Assembly: GCF_900103175.1 (NCBI RefSeq)
Contig: NZ_FNLF01000002.1
Span: forward strand, 4,416,136 to 4,480,135
Direction: 5' to 3'
Length of the DNA: 64,000 nucleotides
Source of the DNA: Tsukamurella pulmonis
Lineage (GTDB): Bacteria > Actinomycetota > Actinomycetes > Mycobacteriales > Mycobacteriaceae
Shown here: positions 55,744 through 62,968 of the stretch, one piece after another
How the letters are laid out: each line of letters opens with the position of its first letter
How positions within the stretch are numbered: position 1 is the stretch's first letter
Notes under the pieces: generated by a model
Database searches by the model: none
Told to the model about the DNA's origin: nothing
What the model saw: only the letters and a program-made list of their open reading frames with translations
Made by a program: the position numbers and the translations under genes

Positions 55744-56922
55744 ATGGGAACAGCACCACGCACCTCGGGCACCCGCCTGCGCCCCGCCGAGCGGCGTCGA
55801 CAACTCGTCGACGCCGCCACCGCGTTGTTCCTCGAGCAGGGCTACGGCAAGGTCTCCGTCTCCGACATCGCGCGCGCCGCGGGGATCAGCGGCCCCAGCG
55901 TCTATCGGCACTTCCCGGACAAGGAGGCCATCCTCGCGGCCGCCATGCGCTCCGCGGTCGACGAGATGGGCGAGACCACCGCCCGCGTGCTCGCCCGCCC
56001 CGGCGCCAGCTTCGACGACCTCGCCTCGGCGGTCTTCGCCATGGCGGTCTCCCGGCCCGGCCCGCTCGCCCTGTGGCGCTGGAACCGCCGCCACCTGACC
56101 GCCGAGCAAGCGCGCGAGATGATCGCCGGCAGCGAGTCGGTGCTCGGCTCGTGGACCGAGGTACTGCGGCGCGATCACCCCGAGCTCACCGACGACGACG
56201 CCCGCGTGCTCACCTGGGCCGTGCTCGCGGTCGGCGGCTCCGTGCCGCCCAGCCGCGGCCGGATCGGGATCCGCCGCTACCGCGCCGATCTGGAGACGAT
56301 CGCCCACCGCGTGCTGCGCGCGGCCCCGTCGACCGCGCCGGAACTACCGGCGCCCCCGGCCCGTCGCGCGCCGGTGGTCCGCAGCGACGAGATCCTCGAC
56401 GCCGCCTCGGAACTCTTCTTCTCCCGCGGCTACAGCACCGTGAGCATGGACGACATCGGTGCGGCCGTGGGTATGTCGGGCCCCAGCGTGTACGGGCACT
56501 TCCCGTCGAAGGGGTCGATCCTGGTGGGCATCGTCGCGCGGGCGCGTGCCGCGCTGGAGATCGGCGTCGTCGGCGCGTCCGGGCTGTCCGACGGTGCCCC
56601 CCTCGCGGAGCTGCGGTCGCTGGTCCGGTCCTACGCCGCGAACCTGGTCAGCTCCACCGACCTGGCCGTGGCGTTCACCGTCGGGCGCGAGGTGGTCATC
56701 GAATCCGGCGGCGAGGCCCTGCTCGCCGCGCAGCGGGACTACGTCGCGCGGTGGGTGGCGCTGCTCGCCGCCGGCTCCGACATCGATCCCGCCGGCGCCC
56801 GCATCGCCGTCGGCGCCGCCATGACGATCGCCAACGATTTCGCCCGCACCCGTCGCCTGCGCCGCCGCCCCCGCTTCCACGACGAGCTCGTCCACCTCGT
56901 CGACGCCGCCCTGGGACTCTGA
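55744..56922 (+). CDS. tandem TetR-TetR transcriptional regulator (392 aa)
   Basis: Two complete TetR repressor units in one chain. The first helix-turn-helix is VSVSDIARAAGISGPSVYRHF (about residues 38-58), followed by its own helical domain. A short Pro/Ala linker (LPAPPARRAPVV, about 200-211) leads to the second helix-turn-helix, VSMDDIGAAVGMSGPSVYGHF, and a second helical domain. TetR proteins normally dimerise, so this may be a covalent pseudodimer. Start ATG 55744 lies 10 nt after TATTGT (55728-55733); GTG 55732 overlaps that hexamer and is less likely. Divergent from fadA, probably its regulator. Confidence 0.9.
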   Translation: MGTAPRTSGTRLRPAERRRQLVDAATALFLEQGYGKVSVSDIARAAGISGPSVYRHFPDKEAILAAAMRSAVDEMGETTARVLARPGASFDDLASAVFAMAVSRPGPLALWRWNRRHLTAEQAREMIAGSESVLGSWTEVLRRDHPELTDDDARVLTWAVLAVGGSVPPSRGRIGIRRYRADLETIAHRVLRAAPSTAPELPAPPARRAPVVRSDEILDAASELFFSRGYSTVSMDDIGAAVGMSGPSVYGHFPSKGSILVGIVARARAALEIGVVGASGLSDGAPLAELRSLVRSYAANLVSSTDLAVAFTVGREVVIESGGEALLAAQRDYVARWVALLAAGSDIDPAGARIAVGAAMTIANDFARTRRLRRRPRFHDELVHLVDAALGL

Positions 56923-56930
56923 GCCCCACC

Positions 56931-56992
56931 GATCTTCGGTGCGTGTCGTCGACGACACGCCGCGGCACCACCGCACGAACGCACCGAAGATC
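56931..56992. repeat. 62-bp palindromic repeat, copy 1
   Basis: Outer inverted arms of 14 bp (GATCTTCGGTGCGT and ACGCACCGAAGATC) enclose an 18-bp perfect palindrome CGTGTCGTCGACGACACG that partly shares the left arm. The copy at 57883 has the same 62-bp length, an identical first 32 nt and identical last 14 nt; about 16 nt between differ. This copy starts 8 nt after the stop of the double TetR gene. Confidence 0.92.
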
Positions 56993-57035
56993 GCGCCGGC
57001 CGGAACCGACCGAGTGGCCGGTGCGTCCAATCCAC

Positions 57036-57884
57036 ATGGGACGCAGAACGTCGGAGTTGGCGGCCACCGAGACGGCGCATCGGATCCGCACCGAGTACCA
57101 GCAGGTCCTCCGCGGCATCCACCTGCCGATCCAGGACGAGGTCACCTTCGCCGAGCGGCGGCGGGCGGTGATGCAGGTGTATCCGGCAGCCGTGTTCTGC
57201 GGATGGACCGCCGCCCGGATGCACGCGGTGCCGTACGCCGACGAGGACCGCCCCCTCGAGCTGTGGTTGCCGGAGCACCGTCGGCGCGATGGCCTGGTGA
57301 TCCGACGGTGCGCGATGCCCCCGTCGGACATCTTGCGGCGCAGGGAGTTCGCGCTGACGAGCGAGGTGCGCACCGCGATCGATCTGGCCCGGTTCGTCGA
57401 GGGCGACGAAGCGATCGCCGCCGTCGATCAATGCGTCCGGACCGACCGCTTCGGCCGGCACGTCACCTCCGTCGACGAGATGGAGCGGTACCTCTCGTCG
57501 CACCCCCGACTGCACCGCTCCAGCCGGGTGCGCAGGGTCCTGGCCGAGGTCGACGGTCGCGCGGAGTCACCCCAGGAGACGCACGTCCGGCTGCTCCTCC
57601 ATCGCGCGGGCCTGACGGTGTTCGTTCCCCAGGTGAAGATCGCCCGCGGTCGCTACCGCGTGGACCTCGGCGCCGAGGAGTTCCGGGTCGCGGTCGAGTA
57701 CGACGGTGGCCACCACCGCAATCGCGATCAGCACCGCGCGGACATCGCGCGGTGGAACCGCCTCCAGTACGACCACGGCTGGACCGTCGTTCTGGCGAAC
57801 GCCTGGTCGCTGGCAGGCGGCCGCGACGAGCTCCTGCGGCAGGCTCGCGCCGCTCTCCGCGACCGCGGCTGGACACCCCGATGA
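57036..57884 (+). CDS. DUF559 (Vsr/PD-(D/E)XK-like) protein with AbiEi-like N-terminal region (282 aa)
   Basis: The C-terminal 110 residues are DUF559, an endonuclease-like fold related to Vsr. The Asp of the motif is in YRVDLGAEEFRVAVEYDGG, with the Glu-Tyr-Asp-Gly strand, then HHRNRDQHRADIARWNRLQ. The N-terminal part (VFCGWTAARMHAVPYA, LELWLPEHRRRDGLVIRRC) resembles the AbiEi antitoxin-type region common in solitary actinobacterial DUF559 proteins. No toxin gene accompanies it. The start is uncertain: ATG 57036, or in-frame GTG 57021, both without a good ribosome site. The TGA stop overlaps the second 62-bp repeat. Bracketing by direct copies of a palindrome suggests a discrete cassette. 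Confidence 0.8.
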   Translation: MGRRTSELAATETAHRIRTEYQQVLRGIHLPIQDEVTFAERRRAVMQVYPAAVFCGWTAARMHAVPYADEDRPLELWLPEHRRRDGLVIRRCAMPPSDILRRREFALTSEVRTAIDLARFVEGDEAIAAVDQCVRTDRFGRHVTSVDEMERYLSSHPRLHRSSRVRRVLAEVDGRAESPQETHVRLLLHRAGLTVFVPQVKIARGRYRVDLGAEEFRVAVEYDGGHHRNRDQHRADIARWNRLQYDHGWTVVLANAWSLAGGRDELLRQARAALRDRGWTPR

Positions 57885-57944
57885 TCTTCGGTGCGTGTCG
57901 TCGACGACACGCCGACGCCCGACCACAGGAACGCACCGAAGATC
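57883..57944. repeat. 62-bp palindromic repeat, copy 2
   Basis: Same size, arms and central palindrome as copy 1 (56931-56992), in direct orientation, 952 bp apart. It overlaps the last two bases of the DUF559 stop codon and ends 10 nt before the stop of the convergent GlxA-type gene, so it could also act as a bidirectional terminator. Confidence 0.92.
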
Positions 57945-57954
57945 AGCAGTGCAC

Positions 57955-58863
57955 TCAGTCCCGCCGAGCGCGCAGCCGTCGCAGCATCCGCGCATCGGAG
58001 AACCCGACGGCGTGCGCCGCGGACTCGACCGTCGCGCCCTGTTCGATCAGGATCTCCGCGTGCTCCACCCGCACCGCCTGTTGATACCGGAGCGGTGTGG
58101 TTCCCAGTTCCGCACCGAATGACCTGGACAGGGTGCGCGGGCTGACGCCGACGGCCGCGGCGAGTTCGCGCAGCGGGATCGATTCGGAGTACCGGCCGTC
58201 GATCAGATCGAGGGCTCGATGCACAGCGTCGTTGACATGACCCCGGTGTCGCAGCATCACCGAATGCTGTGAGGCCTGCCCGTTCCGCCGGGCGTAGACC
58301 ACCATCGCTCGGGAGACCGACGCGGCGACGGCGGGACCGTGGCGATCGACGAGCAGGGCCAGGGTCGCATCGATGCCGCTCGCGATACCGGCCGAGGTGC
58401 GAAGACCTCCGTCGGTCACGTGCAGGACGTCACGCACCACCGTGGCGGCCGGAACGCGTCTCGCGAGCTGATCGCAGAGCGCGTGGTGCGTGGTGCACCG
58501 GCGACCGTCGAGCAAGCCCGCCGCACCGAGCGCGAAAGCGCCCGCGCACACGGACATCACGGTGCCACCGGCGGCGTGATGTGCCGCGATCCACCGCAGG
58601 GTCACGGCGGTGAGCGGGACCGCACCGGTATCGGTGCGCCAACCCGGAATCACCACGGCGTCGTTCGAGCGCAGCGCAGGAAGTGCGGTCTCAGCCATCA
58701 GTGTCAGGCCCTGGTGACTGGTCACCTGCGGCTCCTCCCCCACGTACCGCAGGTGGTACTCGTACCCGAGGTCGGTGGCCGCGGCGAACGCCTGAGCGGG
58801 CCCCGCCACATCCAGCAGGTGCACGCCGGGAACGAGGAGGACCGCGACCGTCGTCGGATTCAC
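57955..58863 (-). CDS. GlxA-type transcriptional regulator: DJ-1/PfpI domain plus AraC helix-turn-helix (302 aa)
   Basis: Residues 1 to about 180 form a DJ-1/PfpI (type 1 glutamine amidotransferase-like) domain: VAVLLVPGVHLLDVAGPAQAF at the start and the nucleophile-elbow cysteine in VMSVCAGAFALGAAGLLDG. The C-terminal 100 residues are an AraC DNA-binding domain (IPLRELAAAVGVSPRTLSRSF; VESAAHAVGFSDARML). The GTG start at 58863 lies 7 nt after the stop of the cysteine hydrolase gene, so the two are co-transcribed. Possibly activates that hydrolase or a linked catabolic pathway. Confidence 0.9.
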   Translation of the reverse strand: MNPTTVAVLLVPGVHLLDVAGPAQAFAAATDLGYEYHLRYVGEEPQVTSHQGLTLMAETALPALRSNDAVVIPGWRTDTGAVPLTAVTLRWIAAHHAAGGTVMSVCAGAFALGAAGLLDGRRCTTHHALCDQLARRVPAATVVRDVLHVTDGGLRTSAGIASGIDATLALLVDRHGPAVAASVSRAMVVYARRNGQASQHSVMLRHRGHVNDAVHRALDLIDGRYSESIPLRELAAAVGVSPRTLSRSFGAELGTTPLRYQQAVRVEHAEILIEQGATVESAAHAVGFSDARMLRRLRARRD

Positions 58864-58870
58864 GCGAGGA

Positions 58871-59422
58871 TCATGCCGCGCCCTCGACCGCCTCGTCGAG
58901 TGTGCGAATCGTGGCGAACCGCCCGGCGAGGGCGAACTCCGTCCGTTCGATGACGGCCGCGGCACTGAGCACCTCGCCGGTATCCGGCCGCGCGATCGGG
59001 AACGTCGCCGTCGCCTCGGTGACGAAGTCGACCTCGAACCCGAGGTCGGCCGCCAACCGTGCGGTGGTCTCGCAGCACTGCTCCGTCTGGATTCCGGAGA
59101 TCGTCACGTTCCTGGTGCCGGCACGCGTCAGTACGCGGCTGAGGTCGGTGCTCGTGAAGGCGTTCCGCGTGGTCTTGACGAGCGTCGGCTCGCCCTTCAC
59201 TGGGGTGAGGCCCGCTTGCAGGGCGACGTGACCGGAGAGCGGGTCGAAGACGCCGCCACTGCCCGGCTCGCTATGGAGGATCCACACCACCAACTCGCCA
59301 CGGGCCCGAGCGGCTGCTACCAGCCGGTTCACATCGTCGACGAGGTCCGGGTTCGATACTTGCGACCAGGCCTCTCCGCGACGAAAGGACTCCTGTACAT
59401 CGATGACCAACAGTGCGTTCAT
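58871..59422 (-). CDS. isochorismatase-like cysteine hydrolase (183 aa)
   Basis: Cysteine hydrolase of the isochorismatase/nicotinamidase superfamily. The catalytic Asp is in ALLVIDVQESF (D8), Lys in EPTLVKTTRNAF (about 84), and Cys in SGIQTEQCCETTARLA preceded by a cis-peptide-like ISG. Short, single-domain, without carrier-protein fusion. The substrate could be an amide, carbamoyl or nicotinamide-type compound. It is followed closely by the GlxA-type regulator. Confidence 0.88.
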   Translation of the reverse strand: MNALLVIDVQESFRRGEAWSQVSNPDLVDDVNRLVAAARARGELVVWILHSEPGSGGVFDPLSGHVALQAGLTPVKGEPTLVKTTRNAFTSTDLSRVLTRAGTRNVTISGIQTEQCCETTARLAADLGFEVDFVTEATATFPIARPDTGEVLSAAAVIERTEFALAGRFATIRTLDEAVEGAA

Positions 59423-59534
59423 ACCGACGATCGTGGCCGATCAACCACACCGCAGCGAGGCACGATCACGCCGCCTTCCGGAACGATCCGGTCACGATTC
59501 TCCCGCCACTACGCCGGACAGCGGACCGTCGGGC

Positions 59535-60191
59535 CTACCAGCCGTTGACGTGCAGCACCGTCTCCAGCGGGGCGCGCTTGGCGCGCTTGAACTCCGTGCC
59601 CTTGGTGTAGGCGACGGGCAGGAGCACGCCCTGCCGGATGTTCTCCGGAATGCCCAGGGCCTGCGCCACCTCGCGCTCGTACTCCAGGTGCAGCGTCGTC
59701 CAGGCGGAGCCGAGGCCGCGCTCGCGCAGGGCGAGCGCCAGGCTCCACGCGCCGGGCAGCAGCGATCCCCAGACCCCGGCCTGGTTGCCCTCCGGCAGCT
59801 CTCCGCCGGGCACGTGGATCGCGCCGATCACCAGGGCGGGCACCTGCTCCATGATCTCGGCGAGGTAGGTGGCGCTGGAGGCCACCTTCTCGGCGGTTTC
59901 GAGATCCTTGGGCGGCTTGGCCGCACGCGCCGCCGCACCCGCCTCGGCGTAGGCGAAGTAGGACTTGCGGTAGTACTCGGCGACGATCATCTTGGGCTCG
60001 GGATCGGTCAGCACGATCCAGTGCCACCCCTGCGCATTACTGCCCGACGGTGCCTGCAGCGCCACCTCGAGCGCGTCGGTGATCACCTCCAGCGGCACCG
60101 GCCGCTCCAGGTCGAGACGCTTGCGCACGGACCGGGTGGTGGTCAGTACCTCGTCGGCGGACAGATCCAGGTGCGGGAAGTCGAGTGCCAT
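59535..60191 (-). CDS. nitroreductase family protein (218 aa)
   Basis: FMN-dependent nitroreductase-fold oxidoreductase. Conserved features: TTRSVRKRLDLERPVP (N-terminal Arg-Ser/Thr-x-Arg FMN phosphate contact), LQAPSGSNAQGWHWIVL (S-x-x-N[x]Q-W), SLLPGAWSLALALRERGLG, and LGIPENIRQGVLLPVAY with the C-terminal strand. The ATG at 60191 follows the DUF6319 stop by 9 nt, so it belongs to the kinase operon. Substrate unknown. Confidence 0.9.
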   Translation of the reverse strand: MALDFPHLDLSADEVLTTTRSVRKRLDLERPVPLEVITDALEVALQAPSGSNAQGWHWIVLTDPEPKMIVAEYYRKSYFAYAEAGAAARAAKPPKDLETAEKVASSATYLAEIMEQVPALVIGAIHVPGGELPEGNQAGVWGSLLPGAWSLALALRERGLGSAWTTLHLEYEREVAQALGIPENIRQGVLLPVAYTKGTEFKRAKRAPLETVLHVNGW

Positions 60192-60200
60192 GACCCGAGC

Positions 60201-60833
60201 CTAGCGACCGCGGGCCGGTGCGCTCCCCCGCTTGGCGCGATCGAGCGTGGCCAGCGACTTCTTCGCGACGGCCAGCTCGGCCTGCAGCGCCGCCACGCGG
60301 TCGGCGGCCGCCTCGCGCGCCGCGGAGAGCACCTCGTCGACGGCGTCCCGCGCCTCCTTGTCGCCGAGGGCGGCCAGCGCCTTGTGCACCGTCGGCAGCG
60401 GAATCTCCTGCGCGCCCTGCGGTTTCTGCGCGTTGCGGGTCACCTTGAGCGAGGCGGTGTTGTCGGCGCCGACGTACACGGTGACCGCGACGGACCGGGC
60501 CGCCCGGCCCGCGCCCTTGCTCCCGACGCCCGGCGCCTTCGCCGCCGGCGACGAAGCCGCGGCGGCCTTCGCCGGGGTCCTCGGCGCTCGCTTCACCGGC
60601 TTGGGCTGCTTGGTCGCGCGCAGTTCCCGTGCCTCGTAGGGCAATCGGTCGTCGACGCCGGTCGGTTTGACAGTGACGGTGTCCCCGTCGACCTCGACGA
60701 CGCGGGCCGACGCACCCGAGGCCAGCCCCAGGCTGGGGACGCCCTCGACGAGGTAGACGAGCGGCTTCTTCCCGTCGGCGAGCGCCTCGGTGTAGCGCGC
60801 GAGATCCGCGGCGGTCAATGTCTGCTCGGCCAT
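60201..60833 (-). CDS. DUF6319-like protein with Lys/Ala-rich middle (210 aa)
   Basis: An N-terminal domain of about 75 residues (LTAADLARYTEALADGKKPL; GDTVTVKPTGVDDRLPYEA) resembles DUF6319. A Lys/Ala/Pro-rich linker then leads to a C-terminal stretch with a predicted coiled coil (VDEVLSAAREAAADRVAALQ). No signal peptide or membrane segment. ATG 60833 shares a base with the TGA of the kinase gene; GTG 60836 is an alternative in frame. Its tight coupling to the kinase makes it a possible kinase substrate (inference). Confidence 0.75.
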   Translation of the reverse strand: MAEQTLTAADLARYTEALADGKKPLVYLVEGVPSLGLASGASARVVEVDGDTVTVKPTGVDDRLPYEARELRATKQPKPVKRAPRTPAKAAAASSPAAKAPGVGSKGAGRAARSVAVTVYVGADNTASLKVTRNAQKPQGAQEIPLPTVHKALAALGDKEARDAVDEVLSAAREAAADRVAALQAELAVAKKSLATLDRAKRGSAPARGR

Positions 60834-62902
60834 CACTTGAGCCCCTTCGCGAGTGCGGGAAGAACGGTGGACTCGATGGTATCGATCGCGAGGGGGCCGC
60901 CGTAGAGCAGTGCGTCCACGCCGTTCGTCTTGTCCAGGATGATGATCGGCACGCCGTAGATCAGCGACGACGGGAGGCCGTCGAATCCGCCGTTGCCGCC
61001 GGCGGGGTCGGTGCGCGCCACGACGGTCCGATCGACCTGGCTGTTGTTGACCACTTTGTAGAGATCGGTCGATCCCAGCGTGATCCACGCCCCGGTGCCC
61101 GTGACCGGGACCTGCGCCGAGAATCCCAGCAGCCCGAGCAGCTGCAGCGCGTTCGCGTTGGTGGAGGCGAGCACGGTAGCGGCGCCGTCGTAATGGACGA
61201 GGTCCACCTTCTTGCTCGCGAAATCGGGGTGGGCCGCGCGGAGCTCGGTGATCCGTTCCTGGAAGGTCCGCTTGACCGCCTCGGCCCGCTCCTTCGCGCC
61301 CAGCGCCTCGGCGATGAAGGTCAGCTGGTCCTGCCAGGTCCACCCGCCCTTGCCCTCGGCGGTGACGGCCAGCGCACGGCCGTCGGCGAGCGACTTGAGG
61401 TCCTTGACCTTCTCCGCCGCCGCGGGGTCGGTGTCGATGATCAGGTCCGGCTTCGCGTTCTCGATCGCCGACCGGTCCGGGTCGGCGGAGGTGCCGGCGG
61501 TCGGCGTGTTCGCGAGAGCGGGCACCCAGGAAGGCATCTCGGACTTCGAGCCGTTCGCACCGGCGACCACGTCGAAGCCCAGCGCGGCGACGAGCTCCGC
61601 ATCGCCCGGCCCCAGCGCGACGATCCGCTCCGGTCGCTCCCGGATGTCGGTGGTGCCGTTGACATCGGTGATGGTGCGCGCGCTCCACGCGTCGAGCGCC
61701 GGCCCGTCGTCGCCGCCCCCGCGGAGCAGCACCACGGAGAGCACCGCCACCAGCACCACGACGAGCGCTGCGGCACCGCCGATCAGGAGACGCTTGCGGT
61801 TCTTCGACGCACCCCGCGGGCCGCCGTGCACGGGCATCGACGGCGAACTCGGCCCCATCGGACCACCCGGGCCGCCCGGCCCCGGCTGCCCCGGCCCCAC
61901 GGCACCGAGCAGCCCCGTCGGCGCACCGGGCGGCAGGCCCGGGCCTCCGGGGACCGGCGACGGTCCGCCGGGGTGGAAACCGGTGGCGAGCGCCGGATTC
62001 GACGGTGTTCCCTGCCAATTCGCGCCCTGCGGCGCGACGGGCGGCGCCATGCCCGCGGCGCCCGACATGCGGCGGGCCGCGGCGGCCAGGGCATCGGCGA
62101 ACGCGCCCGCGGTGGCGAACCGGTCCGCGGGGTTCTTCGCCATCGCGCGGCTCAGCACGTGATCGACCTCGGGCGAGAGGTCGGGCCGCTTGAGCCGGAT
62201 GCTGGGCGGGTTCTGGCTGATGTGCGCCAGCATGAGCTGGCCGGAGATGGTGGTGGTGAACGGCGGTGCGCCCGTGAGCAGCACGACGGTGGCGCAGGCG
62301 AGCGAGTACACGTCCGCCCGGTGATCGACGGGGTGCCCGAGCAGCGCCTCGGGCGCGGTGTACGCGAGCGTCCCGACGACGGTGCCCGCCTGCGTGTTCT
62401 GCCCGACCTCCGTCTGCGCGGCGCCGATCCCGAAGTCGGCGAGCTTGACCTGCTCGCCCCGGCGGCCCCGGTCGACGAGGAAGTTGGCGGGCTTGACGTC
62501 GCGGTGGATGATGCCGTGCTGGTGCGCGTAGTCGAGGGCGTCGGCGACCTGCTCGATCACGGCGACGGTGCGGTCGAGGCTGAACTGCCCCTCCCGGTGC
62601 ACGGTCTCGGCGAGGTTGCCGCCCTCGACCAGCTCCATCGCGATCCACAGGTGCCCGTCGGACTCGCCGCGGTCGTAGACGTCCACGATGTGCGGGTGCT
62701 TGAGCCCGGCGATCAGGTCGGCCTCGCGGTCGAACCGCGACCGCACCGACGGGTCCGCCGAGAGCTGGCTCTGCAGCACCTTCAGGGCCACGGAGCGGGG
62801 CAGCGTTCGGTGCCGCACGCGGTACACCGTGCCCATACCGCCGGTACCGAGTACCGACTCGATCACGTATCCCGCGATCGATTCACCGGGTTCCGACGCC
62901 AC
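60833..62902 (-). CDS. Ser/Thr protein kinase fused to an extracytoplasmic FepB/BtuF-type binding domain (689 aa)
   Basis: Hanks-type receptor kinase. The N-terminal kinase domain has a Gly-rich loop LGTGGMGTVYRV, ATP Lys in VALKVL, HRDVKPANFL (about 130) and DFGIG; the activation loop ends TLAYTAPEAL. A Pro/Gly-rich juxtamembrane segment precedes one membrane helix (LLIGGAAALVVVLVAVLSVV, about 370-390). The exterior part (about 415-689) reads as a type III periplasmic substrate-binding domain: RPERIVALGPGDAELVAALG, DVVAGANG, and IENAKPDLIIDTDP, the pattern of siderophore and cobalamin binding proteins. So it may sense a ligand such as ferric siderophore. The GTG start at 62902 has GGAGG about 7 nt upstream. 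Overlaps the next gene. Confidence 0.92.
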   Translation of the reverse strand: MASEPGESIAGYVIESVLGTGGMGTVYRVRHRTLPRSVALKVLQSQLSADPSVRSRFDREADLIAGLKHPHIVDVYDRGESDGHLWIAMELVEGGNLAETVHREGQFSLDRTVAVIEQVADALDYAHQHGIIHRDVKPANFLVDRGRRGEQVKLADFGIGAAQTEVGQNTQAGTVVGTLAYTAPEALLGHPVDHRADVYSLACATVVLLTGAPPFTTTISGQLMLAHISQNPPSIRLKRPDLSPEVDHVLSRAMAKNPADRFATAGAFADALAAAARRMSGAAGMAPPVAPQGANWQGTPSNPALATGFHPGGPSPVPGGPGLPPGAPTGLLGAVGPGQPGPGGPGGPMGPSSPSMPVHGGPRGASKNRKRLLIGGAAALVVVLVAVLSVVLLRGGGDDGPALDAWSARTITDVNGTTDIRERPERIVALGPGDAELVAALGFDVVAGANGSKSEMPSWVPALANTPTAGTSADPDRSAIENAKPDLIIDTDPAAAEKVKDLKSLADGRALAVTAEGKGGWTWQDQLTFIAEALGAKERAEAVKRTFQERITELRAAHPDFASKKVDLVHYDGAATVLASTNANALQLLGLLGFSAQVPVTGTGAWITLGSTDLYKVVNNSQVDRTVVARTDPAGGNGGFDGLPSSLIYGVPIIILDKTNGVDALLYGGPLAIDTIESTVLPALAKGLK

Positions 62903-62968
62903 GAACTTGCCTCCGCTCCTGCACGAATACAGCGGTATGAATCTACCTCGCTGCAGGTTGCGCGCGGC

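Noticed and set aside
56931-57944. Insertion sequence or CRISPR interpretation of the two 62-bp repeats
   Set aside because: There is no transposase, no target-site duplication that I can identify, and only two copies with nearly 1 kb between them, so neither an IS nor a CRISPR array is supported.
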